Source of the DNA: Pampus argenteus
Lineage: Eukaryota > Chordata > Actinopteri > Scombriformes > Stromateidae
Assembly: GCA_036937835.1 (NCBI GenBank)
Contig: CM072862.1
Span: 18,134,501-18,198,500, forward strand
Direction: 5' to 3'
Length of the DNA stretch: 64,000 nt
Below the pieces are notes generated by a model that worked only from the letters and a program-made list of their open reading frames with translations, did not search any database and had not been told where the DNA came from. Made by a program: the position numbers and the translations under genes. Within the stretch, counting starts at the first letter, position 1; each line of letters starts with the position of its first letter. Below are positions 11,923-24,080 of this stretch, piece by piece.

Positions 11923-14900
11923 TACAACCAATTCACAAACAATGGACCTGATGCTTTTGGGACCCCTGCAGGTCCCTGAACATCATGGTTTTGGGGCATC
12001 TGCCCACTTTGCATGGTAATCCAGCCTTGCACATACACATTTACATATTATTCAGTATTCATATTATTTCTAAAAAAAAAAAATATGCCATCATCATCAT
12101 CTGTTTCGTCTTTTCATTCATTGTTGGGAGACATATGCAGATTCTTTACGTCAAATCGCAACGTGAAACTCAAATATGAGATAATTCATACAACTTAATT
12201 AATTAAAAAAGTCATATCAGCAAAGAAAAATATACGTTCAAATTGTTGATAAGTTAATATGCACTAAGCAGCATATAGCTGGACAATGTATTGCTATGTC
12301 CGTCTCAGTTATATACTCTAGTTGTTTAACATAGCAATACATCACATTTCCTGGAGTTCTCATATGATTTATGATGTAAAATCTTTTTTTTTTTTTCTGA
12401 AAAGTAACAGGTAAGTTAAACAATAAATGTGGTGGTACAGATTTAGTACAGATTTTCTCTGTGAAATGTAGTGGGACAAAAAAGTTGCACAAAATGACAA
12501 TATCAAAGTAAAGCAACTTCCCTAATTCTACAACTGTAGAACAGTTGATGTGGTGGATGTTTATGCAAATTAGATGCTAAACAAATAGGTGTAGTTACAA
12601 GTTAGCCTAAGATGCATAAGTCTAAACAGGTATTTTTGACATAGTGATACTGGTGAAGGTTTTTTCAAACCTCACAAAGGTGATGAAAGTGAAGGATAGC
12701 TGAAGAATGCAGAGACAAACAGTCCGCTTCCTGCCTCAAGGGGGTTGCATATTGTTGTTTTTAAGGTTACCTATTACCTCCTGTCTGTTTAAGCCACAAC
12801 ACTCACATTATAATGAAGAGGTGAATGAATCAACAGCATCAAAGACACTGAACCACCATCACAACCACACATATACTGTGCTGTGCCAACACACACCCTT
12901 ACACCTACATTTACCCACATCTGACTTTATATTGTGGAAAAAAACAATGTTACTTGTGTAAGATACCTGTGCAGAGTTAGAGTTGCTTGACTATTGACAT
13001 AGTCTTCTTGAAATCAGAGGGGAGACATCATCGAGTAGAATAATGAATTAAGAAAAAATGTTTACAATACATATTCATAGACAACACAGTGGAAATTACA
13101 ATTATCCTAATGCCATTATGTCTTATGATCTCTTTTTTGTACCAGTCTTTATCTACACTAATTCTTGGTAAACACTACCTTTTAAACAGAAAGCACATTA
13201 CAGTGCATACTTGTGGATATATTTGAAAAGATTGTGGTTGTTGTTATACCAGTGCTGAAATGAGAAGGCAAACAAATGTCCATACACCACCTACAATAGA
13301 CTTTTACATTCTTTCTTTTCACTGCATGCATCTTTTATACACGGATATTTCCACCATGAATAAACCACTTTTCTTAACATACCACTTAGAAATTCACTCT
13401 TATAGCACCTGACACTCAGAGCATCTCCACCCTCTACGTTATAGGGTAATCAATGGGGCATTGGGGGAAAGGGCGGTCAAGCAGACAAGGCTCAAGGTGC
13501 ACAGGGTGTGGTGACTATGTTTGGTATTCTTGTAGCCAGAGGCACACAGCGCACCTGCTGCACATATGGAAACTGGGATTGTATTACAAGCAATACATTA
13601 TCTGTGGGGGGGTTTACAGTGTGTCATCAATCATTTCCAGTCGAATCAGCTCCACTCTTTCCTCATAAACATAGTATTTTGTAATCATACTAATGCATTA
13701 ATATGCATGACCTATTGCTATTTCATCACATACAACAACACAACAATAAATGATTAAATATTGTTACATGCATAATATAAATACCATTTCCATGTAACTT
13801 CCCATGGCTCAGAAGTTCTGCTCTCACACATGTGCTTTGCACACATTGCTAGATAACCACATACAGTTAGTTAATAAGGCATCCTTTGAGTTATAGGAAT
13901 GCATATCTTTTTCACTTTTATCTATAGCTTACTGCTTCCTTTAGCACATCTTAGTTTTACAGTTGCTTAGTTTAGCTAAGATGAAGATATCTAGGAGCTC
14001 TGTATTGGGTCCACTCTTCATATCAGCCCCCTTTGAGTGTGAGTAACACTTTCCACTTTTCCTGTGTTCCTGTGTAAGATAATTTAAGACATATGCAGAG
14101 TGGTGGGAATAGCAAGTATAAAGAGACCTTTAATCAACAGTAATCACTTTTTAATTGATGCCAGGTCTCTGCACTAAACCTGTCATCAAAATTGTTTTTC
14201 AATTGACCAGTCAACATATTTGCAGCTTGGAGCAATGCTGAAATGATTATGCAAGTTTAAAAAAGAAGTACAAATCTTGCAAAAAAAAAAAAAAAAAAAA
14301 AAAAAGACTTTGGTCCAGGTAGTAGCCTGTGTTTTAAGGTATTGTATTCGGTATGTAAACTGTATCACCTAGCGGAATAAAACAGAACCCAAGCAAATAT
14401 GTATTATTGAAGTTATCAAATGGACTTTCTATTTTATTTTCTTGAATTATTTTACTCCAGAGATTATTAAACCTCCATAAAGTCCCACCAGTAAATCCTG
14501 GCTTGGCAGTACACATCCCCCCACACTTGGAAACAACCGGCACCACTCTGCACTGAAACTAAATTAACACAGAATCTTTTATTTTATCTTTTTATCTTTA
14601 TTTTAATTGCATCTGCTAATGTTGGGTCTTGTTTTAACTTTCTATGAGAAAGTAAAATCATGTCCATGTCTACTGGTGTGGTTTAAAAACATGCTCTGAG
14701 GGGCAGTGTTTCTTAAAATGATCTCATTGGATAGCAGCGCTAACCCTTTTTTATTTATTTATTTATTTTGTGAAAGAGAAGAAAGAATCTATGTAATGTG
14801 AAAGGCAGACTTAAAATACAAATAAAATACCTAAAAATTATATGAGATTGTCTTCACAGTGTGTTTTGATCAAGACTGGTAGTACCTAAATAGGGTATTT

Positions 14901-17284
14901 TCTTCAGCCCCTGCATTCAGCCTGTTTTCCAGCATTGAAAAAAGACACACTGTTATATTTTGTTTATTCAACAAAATTGCATCATCTTAGGTGGGACAGT
15001 GGGTATTAGGGGTCAAGTATTTAGACTGAATAGGATAAAGTATTTTACAACTCAAGAATTAAACCTGCAGCTGAACTACATAACGTTTAAAACAGTTGAA
15101 ATAATGATGCAAGTATTCTGAGACATATGTGAAAGAAAATTCACTATGATTAAGTACAGGAAAACCAACCTAATTTATAGTTTTGGTCTTTAAAGCCAGT
15201 ATGTCAGCACACACCATTCAAGGTCTACTAATATTTAATATCTACACACTGTCGAATTACAGAAAAGTGTGCTGTGGTATATGTTTCATCCAAAGTAGAC
15301 AGATATTCAGCCAGGAGTGTACATTAATTTTAATAAGAGTTACAGTCGTTTGCCGGTGTAGCCAAATTCTTATGAAGAGAAACACTACCCCACAGTGGCT
15401 AGAATTTCTCAGTGCTCCAAACTTTCCTTTCTCTCAATGGTCATAAATTTTCCCCCCCAGGAGTATTACACCATACTGAAATATAAACCGTGCATATGTT
15501 GATTTCAGTGAAATGAAACCTGTGAAAACAAATGCACTTCACTTGCAGTAATAAAGCACAGTATGGAAAAAAATCAAACGTGTCACCAGAGGACCATAAG
15601 TGTGTCTCTGTGCTGTACCAAATGCCATCTCCGGTGTTGGAGAGGCTTGTGTCTGTCTTTATGAAGAAGCAGAAATGCATGTAAGAGAAGAAAAAGCGTT
15701 TTGAACAGGATAAGATCAATGCAAACATTTGATAGGATTAAACAGTTCAGATCAGATCAGATAACCACAATAAATTAATAAAGTAATCCCAGTGGTGCAA
15801 AGTCACTCAGAAATCATTTTTGTGTCTGTGTGTTAAAAGTGGGCCAGATGACTAGGTGTAATGTGGTGCTTGTTGTGGAAAACACACAAAGAAATGTCAG
15901 AATATCCGAGGCTGCCTTTAGAGCTTTATAGCGTCTTCGGATGCATTGTTTTGGTTCTTTGGCCCGCAATTTTACTGTTTTGGTTTACTCTGACTGCTAT
16001 CATCAGCACTGGTGAACATAGGGGAGCATTTAGCAGCTAAAGAGCCAGATATTTCCCTCAGGAGTCGGAGATCAAAACAGAACAAAGCGAATGCTAATGC
16101 TGCCCACGTGTGTGCTTGATGTGTAAAAAGGCAACTGCTTGCTAACATGCCCGCCATATGTTGTGTTCACAGCCAGTCGCACTGCCCTCAAGTGGCCAAA
16201 TAAAAACAATTTAAGACACGTTCAACACATGCAAAAACGAGTCAGCATGAGGTCAGTTCGTGTGTTGCTAGGTGTAGACATGGACTATTCCATAAGTCAG
16301 ATAAGTGATGGACATCGGAGTATGAAAGTGGCCAAAACACACTCAGTAAACCCTCTTAATGTAGGCAATAACATGGCTTCTTGCTCTTTAAGCATCCTCA
16401 GAGTAAATTGTACACTTTTAGCCTCAATAGTGGTTTTCGTAGACATGGTGCAGCTAACTTCATGTAATTGCTTTGATATGACTAACATAGATTCCTGAGT
16501 CAGACAGTTCTTTCATACAACTCTGGTTTCCTGTCCATGCAGAGCACAACCTTGGTTATTTCATATCTTCTGCCACTGAGTTTGAATTCTTTGTCCTGTT
16601 ATTATATGAGATAGCACCAGTGTAGACTGTGAAAAAAGTAATTTTTTTTTGTCTGTATCTGACTGGATGTTCTTAGTCCTGGTGCTCAATAAGGCAAGCC
16701 TGAGGGAAAATTAGATTCTAAGGCTAGAACAGTTATTAAGCAAGTAAGGGATAGTGTGACCATAACGCCAGATGACGCTATATATCTGTCCTCAGACAAG
16801 TGCCAGTGGTCACAATGATCACCTTCTTTTAGAACAGCCTTGGATGTCTGACAATCGTCATTCTCAGACTATAATAAAGCTTCTTTTGTCTGATGACCAT
16901 AGCTGACACAAATAAGGAGCATCTCAGGCAAAAAAGATCATAGAAACAGAGAGGGAGCTAATGAAAAATAAAGTCTTCGTTGGCGTTTCAAGGTAATGAA
17001 GCACTTGTCATTTTGTTCAGACATTGCTATATAAATAACCTTGGGAGATTGCTGTTTTTGAGCCAGTGAATGGGGGTTTTGAGGACATACATAGTTGTTG
17101 CCATTCAAGTCTCAATGTGCCATTGTTGCTCATGAGAGTCATTTACTCCAATTTCAAATCGCCCAACCGAGAGCTACTACATTTACTATAAACCTGTGGT
17201 CATGGAACTAAATAGAAACTGGATCGGGTTGTACTGACTCAGATAGATAAGGCTCACGGATATGGTGACCTAGAAATCTTAACT

Positions 17285-17455
17285 ATTAAGGCCTACAGCT
17301 AACAGTCTCATATTAAAGGTTACTCATGGATATAATTCCTCAGCGGCAATGAAGGACAAATTGCTCTAAAGAAGCGTCTCAGTCTTAAAGCCTAAAGCTA
17401 CCTCTCTCATTAAAAGTTACTCATGTATATAATGCCTTACCAGCAAAAGGGGGCG
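17285..17455. repeat. diverged tandem duplication, period about 98 bases
   Basis: Copy 1 (17285-17356) and copy 2 (17384-17455) share GCCTA.AGCTA, TCTCAT.TTAAA and GTTACTCATG.ATATAAT in the same order. Confidence 0.7.
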
Positions 17456-20423
17456 AATCGTTCCAGTTTTTTTTTTGTTTTTTTTAAATAAAAGAATGGT
17501 TGTTATGCATGCGTACGTTAATGAAGACACTCTCGCATATTAGTGTAGAAGTTTCAGCTGTCATTTTTTTGCGGAAATTCTCTCAGCCAAAGATCATTGC
17601 GGCACAATGTTTCGGTAAGTTAAGCCGTTTTATCCCCAAATTATTCTGTAAAATCTTGCAGAATGCATGTCCATTAATTGCATTCTTGCATGATCAGCCT
17701 ATGTGGTCCTGTCATTCATCCTCACTGCCTGTATAACTGCTCATTGTGACACTGTCCCCTCAAGCTATATTCGTGTATCAGAGGATGTTAGCATCAGTAC
17801 AGTGCTCACTCTTGTTTCTCTCGAGTTGGCGACATATGTCTGATATAGTGTATCCTCTCAGATGAACAAGATGCGCATTGACTTCTTGTCAATGTTCAGA
17901 AGTGACAGTAAAATCCATCATGGAGTTCACTGTCCGTAGCAACTCCAGAAAACGTGTTACCGATTTCTTCAAAAAAGGGGAATATTTACCAAAAAGATTT
18001 CTTCAAGAGCCAGTGCAAATCGTGGCTTCAAGGTTTTCTAATAATATGAATGCATACATCATATTGGATTAAATAATGCAATGCAATGCAAAGCAATAAA
18101 TACATAGTAAGGTGTGTAAAAATATTTAACAATATAATAAATGTCTTAGAACAACTAATTAATAAGTGTTCTTCGCAAACACTATTATGGCACCCGTGCT
18201 TTAAAATAAATCTATCTCTCATTCCCCAGAAATAAAACATTTACAAACTGTTTTCAGGAGAATATATTTAACAAGAAAAACACACAGTCGATGGTCAATT
18301 AAACGTTAGCTTTTTTAGCCACAAAAAGCTACCCAGTATGAAACTATGCCCAAAACATAATAATTGAAAACCACAGAGTGGCTAGAGTAACATAGAAACA
18401 CATATTAGCCTATGTGTGTCCTGTAGCTCCAGGCTGTCTTTTGAAAGCATGCTGTCAGATTAATTTTCAACCTCTCAATCTGAAAGTCCTGCTGATGGCG
18501 AATGTTTGGCTTATCCTGCCTATTTATTGTGAAACTACATTTGCAATCGGAGTACCAGAAAACCATGCTGCTTTCCTTTTGTATGTGTAGACAATAAAAA
18601 GAAACAGTGGTGTAATTTGAACAGTGTGGTGCGTAGGGGGTGGGGAATGACAATCAGTTAAAAGGTTGTAACACGTTCGCCCCAGAATTATTGACAATAC
18701 AAATGCCATCTAAGTTTGTTTGTTTATTGTAAGCAAAATGTGTCTATAAATTAGTCCGAGGACCACTGCAAGAACATTTACTGCGCTTAGTGAACCACAT
18801 TCCCATGTCACTCCACAATGACCCTGGCATGCACTGCATAAAACAACTCTTGCTTATTCTCCAAATTATCCTAAAAATAATGCATTATAATGTTTTATCT
18901 GCATTTCAAGTAGTTTTGAGCTATTGCGGTATCACATTTTAAATGGGGTTGTATAAATCATGTGAATTTCAGATAGAGACTTCTTCTAACTCTGAGAACA
19001 CACCTTTCTTTTTTTTGGCATCTGATGAGGCTTCACAGAACGTGACGATTTTGTTTTTAAAAGTAGGCACATTCATGAGTCTTATTTTGTTTTTAATACA
19101 CAAAATCAATGCATCAACTAGTAAAGGGAGTTATGATTTAAGGCACAGACAACAATTTAGCTGCATGTTTTAAATTTAGACACAACTACGTTTGGTTTTC
19201 ACTGACAGATTTGAACTAATAATATACTTCATAAAGTTTTACCAACAACAAAAGACAATAATAAAACGATGTCTATTGTTCGTCTTTTCAGAGCCTTGAC
19301 TTTACTTTTAACTTTTTTTTTTTTTTTTTTTTTTTTTTTGAAGGGTCTGTCAGTGTCTGAGCTCTGAAAGTTTCACTGTCATCACTGTGTTTTCTGCAGG
19401 ACTCAAGTCATAATAGACACTGAATAATAATAGTAACTGATAATAATATTAATTAATGCTAACTGTGCTAACTGTCTAATTATCTTAAGAAAAAAATGCC
19501 AACTTGGTGTTTGTTTTAGAATCATTCATAATGATTTTAATAAAATAATCAATTTTGAGCTTTCTAAACTTATCATTGAACAACTTTTCATGACATATTT
19601 TAACTCATTTAAACACCTTTAGTCACAGAGCACTGCGGTCACATGGAAACGAGGCAGAACCTGATTGGTCCTCTAGTCGACAGTACCATTGGAAAAAATT
19701 AACTGACACAAAATTTGAATAACATGTCAAAGAATAGTTTCATTTGAACACATTTTTTTGACAAAAAATGTCAGCTAGAACCTTATAACTCACGCTATTT
19801 CTGTTTTCTGTCCTTGCAGAGTTAACCCACTCTCTAGTGAGAGAAACAATTTTCTCTTAGTTCTCAAGATTCAAACGGTGAGCATGACTCACCATTGGCT
19901 TATACAACACAAACCTTCAAAGTTCTCTAAGCTCTCTTCTCTCTTATCCTCTCTTTTTCTGTTACACCTCCTTATAGCTATCTCTCTCTCTCTCTCTCTT
20001 CATTTTCTTTACCATCATGCAACGTCTCAAGGGTAGACTGAATGTCCTCTTCCATTTGGCTGCTATTTTGGTCTCCATGTCAACAAGATATGAGTCACCA
20101 CACCCTCCAAAAAAAACGTGGTCACAATCACTAAAACGTGTTACAAAACATTAATAAAACAATCAACCTTTTCATTTATCGCTAACACACTACTGTGCAT
20201 CAGTCATCCTCAAGTTAAACAGCCGGTGTAATTATGTGCAGATGAAAAGTACATGAACATTTGAACAAAACACCACACTGTACGCGTTTTCTTGTAAAGG
20301 AGCCGTTTAAGGATTCTGACTCCTCTGAGCCTATTTTTATATGCTGCTGTTGAAGCACTTTCAGAAAACAAAATATAGAAGTTCAGTCTCTGTGTGTGTA
20401 TGTGTGTGAGACTTCCTGGCAGC

Positions 20424-20448
20424 ATATATATATATATATATATATATA
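20424..20448. repeat. (AT)12 microsatellite
   Basis: Uninterrupted AT dinucleotides, preceded by a TG-rich stretch at 20392-20408. Confidence 0.95.
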
Positions 20449-20840
20449 GATTATGTATACATTACGTGTACAGTATTTGCCTGGAAAAGCTTCGTGTTTT
20501 ATAAAATAGTGACGTACATGGCATTTCTCTCTATTTACAGTATCTATCTATCTTGAATTTCATCTTTCAGGAAAGAGGCAGACCAGCCAAATTTTATTTA
20601 GTATCACAAGATAATTAATCATTGTTTGACAAGTCTAATTAGATACAGTATTATTCATTGACTAATAGCTAGCCTGTCTGTGTATAATAATAATAATTTC
20701 TGTTGCCACTGAATTCTTGGAATCTCACTTAATTTGCAAATTGCCAGTACTGGATGCACAATGTGCCATCTTTTTTTGTGTAAAGCAATTTGTTGCAATT
20801 TAACCTCAATGATAAATGCATTATGTTAATGCAACTGTCA

Positions 20841-21065
20841 CAGGGCGGCTCAGCATTTAGCCCTGTTGCCTAGCAGAAAGAACTGGGGCCTTTTTGTGTC
20901 GAGTTTTCAATTTCTCTCTGTGGCTGTGCACGATTCATCTGGGTGCTCCAGTTTCCGCCAGCAGACCAAAGACGTGAATCGGAAACTCTTAATTATATGT
21001 GCTGATGCTTTGTGATAGATTTAGCGACTTGTCCAGGGTGAATACCACTTCTTATCCAACACATG
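20841..21065 (+). repeat. teleost interspersed repeat (CAGGGCGGCTC...CTTGTCCAGGGTG)
   Basis: Begins CAGGGCGGCTCAGCA and continues through GGGTGCTCCAGTTTCC, CAAAGACGTG and GCGACTTGTCCAGGGTG. This is a diverged copy of an abundant fish repeat whose copies read GGGCGGCACGGTGG...GGGTGCTCCGGTTTCC...GCGACCTGTCCAGGGTG. It is recognised from memory, and the family name is not given. Confidence 0.65.
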
Positions 21066-22884
21066 TACAAACAAATCTGCATCACTGGAATCTACACAGT
21101 GAACCGAGTAGACTGAATCACCATTGTCATTGAATGAATCAGTAAATTGTAGCCGTAGAGCCGCTCACTGGTGACTGAGAGCACAGCTCAGCCATAATCG
21201 CTTACTGGTTAAAAGTTTACTGAACGATAGTAAAAGCCACAGAACTACATAGTGACCACAAATCTGAGTGAGTCTGCAAAGTGATTTCCACCTTCCACAT
21301 ATTCCAAAATAAATCATCCAATTCAAAGGAAGCATTAGTCTGTCACTGTCCCATGTCGGGGATGATTTCAGTCAGGTTAGGGTGACATAACATACCTTTT
21401 GTGATTTTCTGTCATTTACATGCTGATGTCTATTTTGTTTTTAACAAAATTTAAATTTTTGTTTTAACATTCATCAGATATTAACAAATGTGAAATGCAC
21501 ATATATTGTTGGGATAGTTCAGATATTTTTAAGTGAGTTTATGAGGTACTTAGTTATTAAAGTCAATGTATTACCTACAGTAAGTTAAGCAGGCAGTAGT
21601 AGTCTTCCGGCATGGTAAATAGATAAATAAATAAAAATTATTTATAACTAAATGTATTAGTAAAAGTAGCAAGAAGAAATGTAACAGTGTAGAAGTACAT
21701 ATATTTTATTGTAAATATACTTGAGTTAGAGTACTGGAGAGTAAAAAGTATTCCGCAAAACAACTATTCTAAGAAGTACAATTTATTAAAATACATGTAA
21801 TGGAGTAAATGTAATGCGTTGCATCTGGTGCTAAACCCCACATCAGCCATCATCTGGCTGATACCAGTCTGAATCATCCACCCTACACACAAATGCACAT
21901 ATATATATATTCTGAAGCAACAGATATCTATGGGTCACACACATCTTCCAGGCCTGTTTGCTGAATGTCTGCAAACACTTGTGTAAACAAAAGAGAACAG
22001 AGTATGAATCTGATACATTTTTTACAATGACACTGAAAAGAGAGTGGGAGTTTTAAGTTCCTCTCTATACCACCAGAACGGGAAAGACAGAGAAAGATGT
22101 CTGTCGGACTCCTACACACCACTGAATCTGCCTGAAAGAGCCGGCAGTTCCAAACATTGGAGGACTGTCACAAAGCAAAGGTGCACTTCTGAGCTCTGAA
22201 TACATTGACACCATAGCGGCAGAGAAGTTTTATATTGTGAATGATAGAAGAATTCAGCAGCTGTTTTACAGAAATAACAACAAATGATGGTAGGCAGGAA
22301 AAAGAAATAAAGTTGTTGTTTTTTTTTTATTTAAGCCCTAAATAAAGTCATTTTATAGTCACATGTTCTATGCATCCTTCAATCATGTGTGTCCATGACC
22401 TATCACTCTCAATATCCAGTCCATATAAATATATATATATGCTATATTAGCATTCTGTTATTTGTGAATTTTCAATATTTGTTTCTTAAGCATCAGATGT
22501 TGTCTATCTGATGCTCCGTCAGAACTGAAGCATTGTGTACTGCACTTTTGCCATCAGGCATCAGTTTGTGGGCAAGTCTAGGAGTCAGTTCCTCACTAAC
22601 TATTTTGTTACCACCAATCACATACAAACTGACCTCTTCTCAGTCCTCCTGTTTATCTCCTATCTGTCTGTATGTCTGTTGGTGAGCTTTGGTATGCCAC
22701 TGTTGCTCCCCAGAGCAGTTTGTTTAAAGTTGGCATATCCTGTCAGTATTTTGAGTTTTGAGACTGTTCTCATTGACACATCAAATAATTTTGCAATTTT
22801 TTAATTTGGCCTCTTTGGTACTCAGTGCTTTTTAGCAGACGTCTTTTAATCAACCTAGTACGACTTGTCTCTACTGTATAGCAG

Positions 22885-23240
22885 CTTTGGAGAGTGTTTG
22901 GGGGAGTGTTTCTACTAGAACATTCATCCGCACACAGATCTTCAACAGATCTGTGGAGCTCCTGCTTCCAATGCTCCACAATCATCCCTGATATCACTAG
23001 AATGAATGACAACGGGCCTGTAGCCCTGATGTCTGTTGTCATGAAGTCCTTCGAGAGACTGCAGTCAACGTGGGACTGCTCTACATCTTGCAACTCGACT
23101 CCCAGGCATGTACACAAGGATTCCGTTTATGGACTTCAGCTTGGCGTTCTTCACCATCATCCCAGAAGTCCTCCTCACAAAACTCACACAGCTCACTGTG
23201 CTTGCCTACCATCCAGCACCTGTACACGTCCAAAGTCATG
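22885..23240 (+). mobile_element. LINE reverse transcriptase relic (NDNGPVALMSVVMKSFERL)
   Basis: The plus strand reads CSTIIPD, then MNDNGPVALMSVVMKSFERL and, in another frame, FMDFSLAFFTIIPEVLLTKL. These correspond to LNDYRPVALTSVVMK.FERL and the DFSSAFNTI block of fish LINE reverse transcriptases, in the right order with the DNA between them shortened. Several frame changes and stops show it is dead. I do not assign the clade. Confidence 0.75.
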
Positions 23241-23884
23241 TAAGAGTTATAACATACCTCCTGTCCACTGACATACAAGTCTATGGGATCCAAAGTTTGC
23301 AGCCCTTTTGCAGTATAGCTGATAGTATTTCCAGCCTACCACTCTTGTGCAAAACTAATTAATAATTTCTCAGTCAATGTCCTCTATAAGAGACATCAGA
23401 GGCTTGAATCACATCACTGGATCTCTTTTGCAGTTAAGCAAGGCTTTCCCAAAGACCTTTAGACATTTGTGTGTTTGATGAAATGCTGTTAATAAAGGAA
23501 TCATGAAGCAAATAAAATACAGAAGGACTGAAAAGGAATAACTCTATGAGCCCTGTAAAACGAGGAGTGAAGAAGGAAACATCGAGCTGTTTTTGCAACA
23601 CTGTGGCACATATCAGTCTGAAAACATCTCTGCTCCTTGTTTGACATGACCTTAATCAACTGCACATTAACATTGTGAGCATGTGATAACTCAAGCTCTG
23701 CATTATGTTTGATGTTACAATAAAAGCCAACCCTTAGACAAATAATGATAACGCCTGTTGCATAAAACATAAAATAATGCAACTCTCCAAAAAGTAACAT
23801 TTTTATTTTATGCCACGCATGTATATGTCTCATATGGACACGCTGTTTCTGCACATTGAAAGGAGCCAAATGAGGTGATTCAGG

Positions 23885-24080
23885 CATCCGATCAGGATGT
23901 CTCTTGGACGCCTCCCTGCATCCAGCGTTGGAGGAAATCCTAGAGGGATTACATGTACTATCCAGCCTGGGAATGCCACATGATGTCCCAGGAAGACCTG
24001 GAAGACATGGCAGCAGAGAAGGAAGTCTGAGCTACCTTGTTTGACCTCCTTCCACCACGATCTATAAACACTAGAAAATG
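23885..24080 (+). mobile_element. LINE 3'-end relic (WE...EDLEDMAAEKEV.ATLFDLLPPR)
   Basis: The plus strand reads RDYMYYPAWECHMMSQEDLE then DMAAEKEV, a stop, and ATLFDLLPPRS. This matches the common fish LINE C terminus of the form RDYVS.LAWE.LGIP.EELE.VAGERE VW..LL.LLPPR. The sequence just after it (ATGGGTGAATGG) resembles the usual ATGGATGG-type tail. It could belong to the same or a different insertion as the relic 650 bases upstream. Confidence 0.65.

Larger units (their letters stand above)
11301..20830. other. gene-free interval, part 1
   Basis: No recognisable protein gene or structured RNA. It holds an AT microsatellite (11881-11916), A and T homopolymers (about 14280-14305 and 19313-19339), a TTTA run (14750-14768), a diverged tandem duplication (17285-17455), a TC run (19980-20000) and an AT run (20424-20448). 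The short open frames have no domain signature and overlap on both strands, as chance frames do. Confidence 0.6.
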
